Shown: in pieces, positions 56,596 through 63,296 of the stretch | Layout: every line of letters starts with the position of its first letter | Position numbering within the stretch: the first letter of the stretch is position 1 | From: an uncultured Rikenellaceae bacterium | GTDB taxonomy: Bacteria; Bacteroidota; Bacteroidia; Bacteroidales; Rikenellaceae | Direction of reading: 5' to 3' | DNA: 64,000 nt | NCBI GenBank assembly: GCA_944325305.1 | Contig: CALUZO010000005.1 | Span: 1-64,000 of the forward strand | Program-made: the position numbers and the translations under genes | The notes under the pieces: model-generated | Database searches by the model: none | Told to the model about the DNA's origin: nothing | What the model saw: the letters and a program-made list of their open reading frames with translations, nothing else

Positions 56596-57021
56596 ATGAA
56601 GAAACAGATAGAAGATCTCGGTTCTATTGAGATAACCGATAACGACTAGGGGCCTTGTACGGTTGCAGTCCGACTGGTCGATGGCAATGTCTGGATGACA
56701 CAGAGCCAAATCGCACGGTTGTTCGGCGTGTACGAGGCCGCCGTCCGCAATAATCTGAGAACCGTGTTCAAAAGCGGTATGTTGCGTGAGCGGGACGTAA
56801 CCCATCCTTCCTGGAACGGTCAGAGCGGCTTCGGGACGCTGTATGGGCTCGAATCGATCATCTACATGAGTTTCCGCACCGGAACCTACCGGGCAAAGGC
56901 TTTCAGGGAATGGGTAGTGCATACTCTGAGCGAACATTACCGTCAAGGCAAACCCAAAGAACCCTCCGTGATTCTTGTATATAATTCCGGGGCGGAACGA
57001 TTCGGACAAACCGCGAGCTGA
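56596..57021 (+). pseudogene. RhuM/ORF6N-like gene interrupted by an amber codon
   Basis: Starting at ATG 56596, 20 bases after the integrase, the frame reads MKKQIEDLGSIEITDND, then TAG at 56647-56649, then continues openly as VAVRLVDGNVWMTQSQIARLFGV to 57021. The part after the stop resembles the N-terminal DNA-binding region of RhuM-like proteins (VWMTQSQIARLFGV; YGLESIIYMSFRTGTYRAKAFREWVV). Restart at ATG 56695 would give a 108-residue protein, shorter than typical RhuM. Without the stop the product is 141 residues. Whether it is dead, restarts or is read through cannot be told from sequence. Confidence 0.6.
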
Positions 57022-57047
57022 GAGAACAAGAATATTTATCTGAACGT

Positions 57048-57079
57048 GGAAGCCGGGCTATCAGTATAGCCCGGCTTCC
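57048..57079 (+). terminator. terminator after the RhuM-like gene
   Basis: A perfect 14-base-pair stem (57048-57061 with 57066-57079, loop CAGT). It closes the integrase/RhuM-like transcription unit. Confidence 0.75.
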
Positions 57080-57259
57080 CAACGTAAAAAATAGCCATAA
57101 TGGTCAAGACTTGTTCCGACAGTTGTTTTGCTATTGTACAAAAAGAGTGTCGGGTGTTTGTTACGAAGTTGCGTAACTTCCTTTAAATAGAAAGTACGGT
57201 TCGGCAAAGTTCTTTCGCGTTTCAACGTCGGAATCTTGCGAACAGTATCATGCCAGAAG

Positions 57260-57349
57260 TCAATTCCTATTGTACCCGTGCGTATGCGACAACAGAACCC
57301 GTTTCCAGTAGGTTTCCCGTTCGATAATGCTGTCGTCATCCTTTTTCAT
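57260..57349 (-). pseudogene. 29-codon remnant, possibly of an endonuclease tail
   Basis: In the 470-base gap before the ATPase gene a minus-strand frame reads MKKDDDSIIERETYWK followed by RVLLSHTHGYNRN and a stop. The RETYWK...GYNRN ending reminds me of the C-terminal tails of some Bacteroidota GIY-YIG-type proteins, but this is from memory and weak. An overlapping 92-codon frame (57061-57339) has no family character. Confidence 0.25.
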
Positions 57350-57429
57350 CGGACATCCTATTATGACACGAAAGTTCGAATGAGGTAGCCAATGCGAGTT
57401 ATGTCTTAAAAACGGTTATAATACCCGTA

Positions 57430-57473
57430 TTAGTAATAGCGTTGTTAGTAATAAAAATATTACTTATATTTGT
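57430..57473 (+). promoter_or_regulatory. promoter with direct repeats for the AAA+ ATPase gene
   Basis: TTG at 57442-57444 and TATATTTGT at 57465-57473 (exact TAnnTTTGY) are 20 bases apart. Two copies of TTAGTAATA (57430-57438 and 57445-57453) flank the -33 element with a 15-base period, a possible repressor site. Confidence 0.55.
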
Positions 57474-57495
57474 GCTGTATAACTCTTGCGCATAT

Positions 57496-58638
57496 ATGGA
57501 GAACAAACCTTTTATATTCGGCGTTGCGACCTCAGGCGATAACTTTACCGACCGGGAGAAAGAAACAGAACGCCTGCTGTTGAATTTCCGGCATGGTGTA
57601 AATACCGTGCTGATTTCACCCCGTCGCTGGGGTAAAACTTCTTTGGTGCAGAAGGTGTCTCGCCTGGCACAGTCCGATAATTTGAAAATCGTTTATATCG
57701 ACATTTTCTCGTGTCGCAGCGACCGGGATTTTTACGATGCTTTTGCGTCCGCCGTTCTCAAACAGACCTCTTCGAAGGTGGATGAATGGCTGGAGAATAT
57801 CAAACTGTTTCTTTCCCGTATCAGCCCCAGAATTTCGATGGGGCCGGACCCGATGACGGATTTTTCCATATCGCTTGAACTGAATCCCAAGAGCAGCGAC
57901 ATCGACGAAATCCTGCAGCTTCCCGAAAAGATAGCGCAGAAAAAAGGTTATAATATCGTCATCTGCATCGACGAATTTCAGCAGATCGCCGAGTTCAAGG
58001 ATTCCAAGACCTTCCAGAAGCGGCTGCGTTCCGTATGGCAGTTGCAGAAATCGGTCTCTTATTGTTTGTTCGGCAGCAAGAAACATCTGATGAACGAACT
58101 GTTCGAGAAAAAGAGCCTGCCGTTTTACAAGTTCGGCGATGCCATCTATTTGCAGAAGATCGCCACGCCGGATTGGATCGATTACATCTGCGGACGTTTC
58201 GAGGCCACGGGCAAGCAGATTTCAAGAGAACTGGCAGGAAAAATATGTCAAATAGTAGATAATCACTCTTCGTATGTACAGCAGTTGGCATGGTTGGTAT
58301 GGATTCATACTGACAAAGTCGCAACGGAGCAGGATTTCGAGGCAGCCTGTCAGGATATTATCGACCAGAACACGCCGTTGTTCGAGAAGCAGACCGAAAG
58401 CCTTACTACCTATCAGATGAATTTCCTGCGAGCTGTCATAGATGGGGTTCACAGTGGGTTTACCACGCAGGAGGTTTTGCAGAAATACCAGCTCGGCTCG
58501 TCGGCCAATGTCAGCATTGTAAAGCGGGCGTTGGTCAAGAAAGAGCTTATCGAGGTCGAGAAACGCCAGGTGGTAATTCCCGATCCGGTAATGAAAGAGT
58601 GGCTGAAGCGGGAGTTGCACGGAGTATGGGGGCATTAA
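57496..58638 (+). CDS. archaeal-type AAA+ ATPase
   Basis: A 380-residue P-loop ATPase of the archaeal ATPase_2 (STAND-related) type. Residues 5-25 (FIFGVATSGDNFTDREKE) match the family opening, Walker A is SPRRWGKTSLV (41-51), Walker B with the glutamate is IVICIDEFQQI near 151-161, and an arginine-rich sensor region follows (FGSKKHLMNELF). The last 90 residues form a winged-helix-like domain (SLTTYQMNFLRAVIDGVHSG, VSIVKRALVKKELIEVEKRQVVIPDPVMKEWL). Such proteins are frequent in mobile DNA, but their role is unknown. The ATG at 57496 is preferred over an upstream start at 57442, which lies before the promoter -7 box. Confidence 0.83.
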   Translation: MENKPFIFGVATSGDNFTDREKETERLLLNFRHGVNTVLISPRRWGKTSLVQKVSRLAQSDNLKIVYIDIFSCRSDRDFYDAFASAVLKQTSSKVDEWLENIKLFLSRISPRISMGPDPMTDFSISLELNPKSSDIDEILQLPEKIAQKKGYNIVICIDEFQQIAEFKDSKTFQKRLRSVWQLQKSVSYCLFGSKKHLMNELFEKKSLPFYKFGDAIYLQKIATPDWIDYICGRFEATGKQISRELAGKICQIVDNHSSYVQQLAWLVWIHTDKVATEQDFEAACQDIIDQNTPLFEKQTESLTTYQMNFLRAVIDGVHSGFTTQEVLQKYQLGSSANVSIVKRALVKKELIEVEKRQVVIPDPVMKEWLKRELHGVWGH

Positions 58639-58691
58639 ATATTGCCGGTTGGAATCAGCTGCGCAGGCTGGTAATTGCTTGGGTCATGTTA

Positions 58692-58719
58692 CAAAAGCCG
58701 CCATGTCGTGCGGCTTTTG
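58692..58719. terminator. bidirectional terminator between ATPase and SLOG genes
   Basis: A 10-base-pair stem (58692-58701 with 58710-58719) with AAAA and TTTT inside both arms, between converging genes. Confidence 0.65.
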
Positions 58720-58760
58720 CTTTAAACTAACTGAAAATGTGCTCTGGTATTTCCTGAGGA

Positions 58761-60104
58761 TCAGTCCCACCAGCAGAGGATATTGTCCTGCAGCAGCCGG
58801 AAGAGGATGCAGAAGGCCTTATTGAAACGGACCTCCTGTTCTTCCCCCAAGTAGAACCCTCCTCCGTGGTGTCGGACTTTGAAACGTTCCTTATTGCGGA
58901 GGTTGACACGGGCCGGTAAGCGTTCCATATCCTCGCCTTCATTCCCTTCTTTGATAATGATCTGCAGCAGCCGGCTTGCCAGTTCCAACTGGGAAAGGAC
59001 ATAGTCGCCATTCATGCAGTGCGAGAAGTGGCGCCAGTAATCGGCCATCCGGTCGATCTTAAACTGGAGAATGGGGAAAATAAATTCCCCGTCGAAGTCC
59101 GATCCGAGACCACCGTTAAAAACAAAAGTTTGCCATGCGGCCATCTCCCGGCGATAGACCAGATTTTGAAATGCCGACCAGTCGTCCTTCGACATGCCGT
59201 GCCTGCACCATAGCTTGTATTCTTGATATTCGGCTTCCATCTCTTTTTCAAAAACCTCTGCCGAGCGGTCTTCCGTAGCGGCAGACTTGTCACGCATATC
59301 GTTTGCATTTTCAGTCCGATCCCAATGAATATTGTTGGCAGCCCTGAAGGCATAGGACATTCCCTCCCTGGCGGGATGTCTGGCCCATTCTTCCATCTCT
59401 TTGGCCCGCTCCTCTGCCTGCATGCGCTGCCACTCCTCCTCCAGCTGCAGCAGGCGACGCTCATTCTCCGCCGTCATGGGTGCCGTTGCATCAAAAATAT
59501 CATCGGCACCGCCGCCCGTCAGCAGGGATTGGCAGGCCGGGCCATCGTTGCTGCCACAGGTAAAAAGCCTTTTCCCGAATTTCCGGGCGATTTTCATTGC
59601 ATACCTCGTATTGCTGCTCGGGGTATGTTGAATGACGATAATCGGATTGGCCAAAGCGACTTGCAAACGGATGCAGGCCTTCGTATGCGACGGAGAGGAC
59701 TTCCCTTCCGGCGGCTGCACGGAGAGCAACAGGCCGCCATTGCTCAGAATATCCTCGCAAAGGTATTGTTTCGTCATGGAACCTATCCGATTCAACCCGG
59801 ACGCAAGAAGGACAATGCACTTGTTGCCGCGAAGTGTGGCGCCCCGAAGCAAAGCAATGTCGGCAACCAGTCCGACCATGACATAGTCGTACGCCACACA
59901 GTTGAAGCCCATGTCGTACATCCGTACGAAATCATTCTGATCGTCCGTTCGCGCGGCTGCTACTGCCACTAACCGGGGATGTTTCAACAACCCGACATCT
60001 CCTTGTGCCCAGATTTTCTGCGGCATCTCCTTGCCCATAGCACGGAATATCCACGGATAACCCGGGTCGGAAGGTTCGAGCGTAATGATTTTATTATTTG
60101 CCAT
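58761..60104 (-). CDS. divergent DprA/SLOG-fold protein with helical C-terminal extension
   Basis: A 447-residue protein whose first 205 residues follow the DprA/SMF layout step by step: YPWIFRAMGKEMPQKIWAQGDVGLL (16-40), VAVAAARTDD at the GSR position, LRGNKCIVLLASGLNRIGS (91-109), LCEDILSNGGLLLSVQPPEG (115-134), NPIIVIQHTPSSNTRYAM (153-170) and KFGKRLFTC. The nucleotide-binding consensus is eroded: AAR replaces GSR and the SGLARGID stretch reads VAYDYVMVGLVADIAL. Residues 210-447 form a charged helical, partly coiled-coil region of no known family. It may have lost DNA or nucleotide binding as in DprA and gained another role. A promoter box lies at 60127. Confidence 0.72.
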   Translation of the reverse strand: MANNKIITLEPSDPGYPWIFRAMGKEMPQKIWAQGDVGLLKHPRLVAVAAARTDDQNDFVRMYDMGFNCVAYDYVMVGLVADIALLRGATLRGNKCIVLLASGLNRIGSMTKQYLCEDILSNGGLLLSVQPPEGKSSPSHTKACIRLQVALANPIIVIQHTPSSNTRYAMKIARKFGKRLFTCGSNDGPACQSLLTGGGADDIFDATAPMTAENERRLLQLEEEWQRMQAEERAKEMEEWARHPAREGMSYAFRAANNIHWDRTENANDMRDKSAATEDRSAEVFEKEMEAEYQEYKLWCRHGMSKDDWSAFQNLVYRREMAAWQTFVFNGGLGSDFDGEFIFPILQFKIDRMADYWRHFSHCMNGDYVLSQLELASRLLQIIIKEGNEGEDMERLPARVNLRNKERFKVRHHGGGFYLGEEQEVRFNKAFCILFRLLQDNILCWWD

Positions 60105-60126
60105 AGGTGTTGAATTTTGGTTTCCG

Positions 60127-60169
60127 ACAAAAATAACAGCCGCTTATGCTGAATTGCAGCATAAGCGGC
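60127..60169 (-). promoter_or_regulatory. promoter with 13-bp hairpin for divergent SLOG gene
   Basis: The minus strand carries TATTTTTGT (60127-60135, exact TAnnTTTGY) 20 bases before the ATG. A perfect 13-base inverted repeat (60139-60151 with 60157-60169) covers the space between -7 and -33 positions. It may terminate the DUF6557 transcript arriving from the right, act as an operator, or both. Confidence 0.5.
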
Positions 60170-60202
60170 CGGTTCTTGCATTTTCCTGTATTTTTCGCAG
60201 GT

Positions 60203-60658
60203 TCAATCGCGCAGGGAATATCCGTTGCAAGAGAACCGCTTCTTGACGTTGGCTTTTACCATCTTCTCCGAACCTCCGTAGTAGGTAATCTCCCATAGAA
60301 GTCCGGCCGTCAGTTCTTGCGGCGAAATCCGCACATCGGCATCCACGATAATCTCCATCCCCAAAATTTCGGGCCACGACGTGTGAAGCGCTACAGGGCC
60401 GATCGGGCGGTCGTCTACCTTATCACAGACGAGGCAGTTCATGTCAACCATCGGGTTGCACCCTTCCCAACGGCAATTCAGGCAGATGTAATAACCGGAC
60501 GGTTTATCGTTCAACTTCCGAATCTTATAGTAAGTTTCTCTCCATCCGTCCATGTTGATAGGGCTGGCAGATTTGGGCTCATTGTTTTGCCACAAGGCGG
60601 TAAATATCGGATAAATTTCAGCAAAATCGTATTGCATGAGTAGTTTGTGGAATGTCAT
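60203..60658 (-). CDS. DUF6557-family protein
   Basis: A 151-residue protein resembling the Bacteroidota DUF6557 family: the opening TFHKLLMQYDFAEIYPIFTALW, GWRETYYKIRKLNDKPSGYYICLN and the ending LGMEIIVDADVRISPQELTAGLLWEITYYGGSEKMV match that family's layout as I remember it. The middle has a CxxC-type pair (YYICLNCRWEGC, NCLVCDK) that could hold a metal, which ordinary members need not have. Function unknown. The frame extends to 60736, but MTFHKLL is the typical family start. It lies between the two SLOG-type genes, same strand as the left one. Confidence 0.62.
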   Translation of the reverse strand: MTFHKLLMQYDFAEIYPIFTALWQNNEPKSASPINMDGWRETYYKIRKLNDKPSGYYICLNCRWEGCNPMVDMNCLVCDKVDDRPIGPVALHTSWPEILGMEIIVDADVRISPQELTAGLLWEITYYGGSEKMVKANVKKRFSCNGYSLRD

Positions 60659-60822
60659 ACCTATTTGAATTCGATGAAAAGTTGTCTTGCAGGACAACCG
60701 GCAACACAAAGTTCGCCGCAGGATATGCCAAATCAAGGCTAAATAGAATTATAACCGGATGTGTTCTGATTTGGCAGAGGTGAAAAATACATTTGTCTTG
60801 AAGTCGTAAATTATTTGGAAAA

Positions 60823-61755
60823 ATGAATGAACGGGTAAACAAGATGAATGAACTGCAAGAGCAGCATAAGAAACGAATGGCAGAGTGGCTGGCATCCGTG
60901 CCGCATGTAGATGAATTGCTGGCTCTGCAATTGCAGGGAACTATCCCGAAGCAAATGCCGGGAGATGTTCAGACAAACGGTTATTTGAGGGAGATTGCCC
61001 AAAAATCGCGCCGCGAATTGGACAAGGCCCGATATATATTGGAAAGGCAGGCGAAAGCCGGCGTCGAGACCATTCCGTATTATGCCGATGAATATCCGCG
61101 CCATTTCTGCGGTTTGGGAAATGATGCACCTCCTCTCATCCATGTGTTGGGAAATAGGGAACTGTTGAACCGAGAAGACAATGTGATAATCATAGGCTCC
61201 CGTGCTGCAGATAGGGATGGACTGGCTGCGGCAAGCCGCATGGCCGAGCAAATAGGTGGTGCTGGACATGTCGTTATCAGCGGACTGGCCGAGGGGTGCG
61301 ATACGGCCGCTCATCGCGGCTGCCTTGATGCGGGCGGACAGACGGTTGCCATCGTGGCGTCGGGTCTGGATATCGTTTATCCCAAATCGAATAAGGCCTT
61401 GCAGGACGAAATTCTGGCAAATGGAGGGGCTGTTCTGTCGGAGCATCCCTTCGGCGTGAAAGCCAACCCGACGAGGTTGGTTGCCCGTTGCCGGATGCAG
61501 GTGGTGTTGACCCAATCCGTTATCGTGGCCCAATGTCCCGTGGTCAGCGGAACCATGTATGCCGTGCATTTTGCCCAGGAATATAACGAGTACTCCTACG
61601 ACGGATGGGAGAGCAGTATTTATGCGGTGTCGTTCGCCGAGTGGAACGAACGGAACTCCGGAAATGAATATCTGTTGGACAGCGGCCGGGCGGTTCCGAT
61701 TATTCCGGGGCAGCGGCTTGCATTGGATGACTGCAATATGCTTGTGTTGGAATAA
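60823..61755 (+). CDS. DprA-like SLOG-fold protein
   Basis: A 310-residue DprA/SMF-family protein. After a helical N-terminal region (1-80) the core is canonical: YYADEYPRHFCGLGNDAPPLIHVLG (86-110), VIIIGSRAAD (121-130), VISGLAEGCDTAAHRGCL (151-168), VAIVASGLDIVYPKSNKAL (175-193), ILANGGAVLSEHPFG (197-211). DprA loads RecA on incoming single-stranded DNA, while other SLOG proteins bind nucleotide-type ligands; the usual RNR motif before the last strands is replaced by ARCRM and the C-terminal winged helix is missing, so a non-housekeeping role is likely. ATG 60844 is an alternative start. It heads a rightward set with the 62-63 kb genes. Confidence 0.82.
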   Translation: MNERVNKMNELQEQHKKRMAEWLASVPHVDELLALQLQGTIPKQMPGDVQTNGYLREIAQKSRRELDKARYILERQAKAGVETIPYYADEYPRHFCGLGNDAPPLIHVLGNRELLNREDNVIIIGSRAADRDGLAAASRMAEQIGGAGHVVISGLAEGCDTAAHRGCLDAGGQTVAIVASGLDIVYPKSNKALQDEILANGGAVLSEHPFGVKANPTRLVARCRMQVVLTQSVIVAQCPVVSGTMYAVHFAQEYNEYSYDGWESSIYAVSFAEWNERNSGNEYLLDSGRAVPIIPGQRLALDDCNMLVLE

Positions 61756-62076
61756 CTGGAGCAGAAAACACTTGAAGAGGGATGGTACGGGTAAATTATC
61801 CCTGCCAGGAAGTACCTTATTCAACTTGAATGCGACTGACCCCGGCAGGTAATATGCAAGGGTATGAACCTCTTTCTTCTGACCGGGTTTCAGCAGAAAC
61901 ATCCATGCCGGATTACAACGCAGGCTATGGACTTTTTGTTTCTTAAAAATAAAATATACTTATGCCGAATTGCGACACAGGTATCGAAAGGACAAAACCG
62001 AATGATTAAGAATTTATTTTTATCTGCAGAGCTGTCGTTTGGCATATCCGATCGATAGATTTGCAGGAAAAAAGAA
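61756..62076. other. 321-base gap with a repeated 20-mer
   Basis: No supported gene. Two near-copies of a 20-base element, ATGCCGGATTACAACGCAGG at 61905-61924 and ATGCCGAATTGCGACACAGG at 61962-61981 (16 of 20 identical), lie 57 bases apart. The second also resembles the loop-side sequence of the hairpin at 60144 in front of the left SLOG gene (TTATGCTGAATTGCAGCA). Confidence 0.5.
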
Positions 62077-62412
62077 ATGAAGCAGACAGTTATATCCTTA
62101 GATCTGGAGGATATTTTCACAATGATGGGCGAAAGCACCACAAAATTGTTTTCCGTGTGCAGATTGTCTGCCGATACGGGAACTGACCTCTGTGCTGAAA
62201 TCCGGACACATTTTGCCAAACAAGAAATCAGGCCTTGTGGGCGTATGGCAGTGCGTATAACCTCGGCTTCGGGGTTTACACTGGATGAAATCCAACAAAT
62301 ATTAAGTACCATACGCGACCTTTGCTCGGAAGATCTGATATGGGGTTTCGAGTCGGATGATACAACCGATCGAATCACGACAGACATGCTTTTTGAGGTA
62401 GAACCATCATAA
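62077..62412 (+). CDS. small protein resembling the FtsZ C-terminal domain
   Basis: A 111-residue protein without recognised full-length family. Residues about 54-105 (CGRMAVRITSASG, TLDEIQQILSTIRDLC, EDLIWGFESDDTTD) follow the pattern of the FtsZ C-terminal subdomain, where a strand ending in NITGG is followed by a helix starting L-E-E and a strand IIFGxxxDD. The GTP-binding half is not present. It ends 9 bases before the exonuclease gene, so the two are probably cotranslated. It could be a partner or a decoy of a tubulin-like or SLOG protein, but this is speculation. Confidence 0.55.
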   Translation: MKQTVISLDLEDIFTMMGESTTKLFSVCRLSADTGTDLCAEIRTHFAKQEIRPCGRMAVRITSASGFTLDEIQQILSTIRDLCSEDLIWGFESDDTTDRITTDMLFEVEPS

Positions 62413-62421
62413 CGGAATAAC

Positions 62422-62913
62422 ATGAATGATTTTGCGGCAATAGATTTTGAAACGGCCAACAGCCACCGCGAAAGCGTATGCAGCGTTGGGATTGTAATAG
62501 TAAAAAATCAGAAGATATCGGACACGTTTTATGAGTTGATTCGCCCAGCCCCGAATTATTATTGCGACTGGACCACGGAAATTCATGGTTTGACTCATCG
62601 CGATACGGACCAGGCCGATCCTTTTCCTGTGGTATGGCAGAAAATAGCCCCGGCTCTCACGGGTTTGCCGTTGGTAGCCCATAACAGTCCGTTCGATGAA
62701 AGTTGTCTGCGGAGTGTTTTTGCATATTACAGAATGCCTTATCCTGATTATGAATTTTTCTGTACGTGCCGACAATCGCGCAAAGTATTTCCGGAACTAC
62801 CTGACCACCGACTGGATACGGTTGCCGGACACATCGGGTTCGATCTGAAGAATCACCATCACGCCTTGGCCGATGCATTGGCTTGTGCCGAAATAGCGAA
62901 AATAATTCTGTGA
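62422..62913 (+). CDS. DnaQ-like 3'-5' exonuclease
   Basis: A 163-residue DEDDh exonuclease of the DnaQ/RNase T superfamily, degrading DNA or RNA 3' ends with two metal ions. All catalytic residues are seen: D8 and E10 in AIDFETAN, D92 in AHNSPFDESCL, H147 and D151 in HHHALADALA. The EIHGLTHRD block near 53-61 is also canonical. It is a bare nuclease domain without polymerase or helicase fusion. Coupled to the FtsZ-C-like gene, downstream of the DprA-like gene. Confidence 0.87.
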   Translation: MNDFAAIDFETANSHRESVCSVGIVIVKNQKISDTFYELIRPAPNYYCDWTTEIHGLTHRDTDQADPFPVVWQKIAPALTGLPLVAHNSPFDESCLRSVFAYYRMPYPDYEFFCTCRQSRKVFPELPDHRLDTVAGHIGFDLKNHHHALADALACAEIAKIIL

Positions 62914-62995
62914 AATATATGAAAATATCAGGATAATATAAATGTCATTTGGCTGAAAAACGTTATATTGTTTAACCCATTTAATTCTCTAACCC

Positions 62996-63247
62996 ATGGC
63001 AAACTTCTATTGTGAATACTGTGGACAAAAGTTTTCCTCAGTATCGTCCCTGACCGCAACCAACTGTTCGCGACATCCTAACGGCCCATTAAAAGGCAGG
63101 CATAAACTCTATGAAGGGAGTGAGAAGAGTCGATATACCTGTAAATACTGCGGGCAATCGTTCAATAGCATTTCCTCGATGACAGCTACTAATTGTGCGC
63201 GACACCCGAATGGTCCTCTAAAGGGTCGGCATGCTCCGGCTTTGTAA
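62996..63247 (+). CDS. tandem zinc-finger miniprotein
   Basis: An 83-residue protein made of two near-identical 31-residue units joined by KLYEGSEKSR. Each has C-x2-C (C6/C9 and C49/C52), an SS/NS...TATNC stretch with a third cysteine (C24, C67) and H27/H70 in the RHPNGPLKGRH block, so each unit should bind one zinc. The repeat period is 43 residues. Similar tandem fingers occur in other Bacteroidota, with unknown function; nucleic-acid or protein binding is plausible. The gene sits 80 bases after the exonuclease and precedes a convergent terminator. Confidence 0.8.
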   Translation: MANFYCEYCGQKFSSVSSLTATNCSRHPNGPLKGRHKLYEGSEKSRYTCKYCGQSFNSISSMTATNCARHPNGPLKGRHAPAL

Positions 63248-63261
63248 CCATGTTGTAACCA

Positions 63262-63296
63262 AAGAAGAATCCGGCTTATTCAGCCGGATTCTTCTT
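63262..63296. terminator. terminator between zinc-finger gene and edge gene
   Basis: A perfect 15-base-pair stem (63262-63276 with 63282-63296, loop TATTC). It lies between converging genes and includes the stop codon of the minus-strand gene. Confidence 0.75.
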
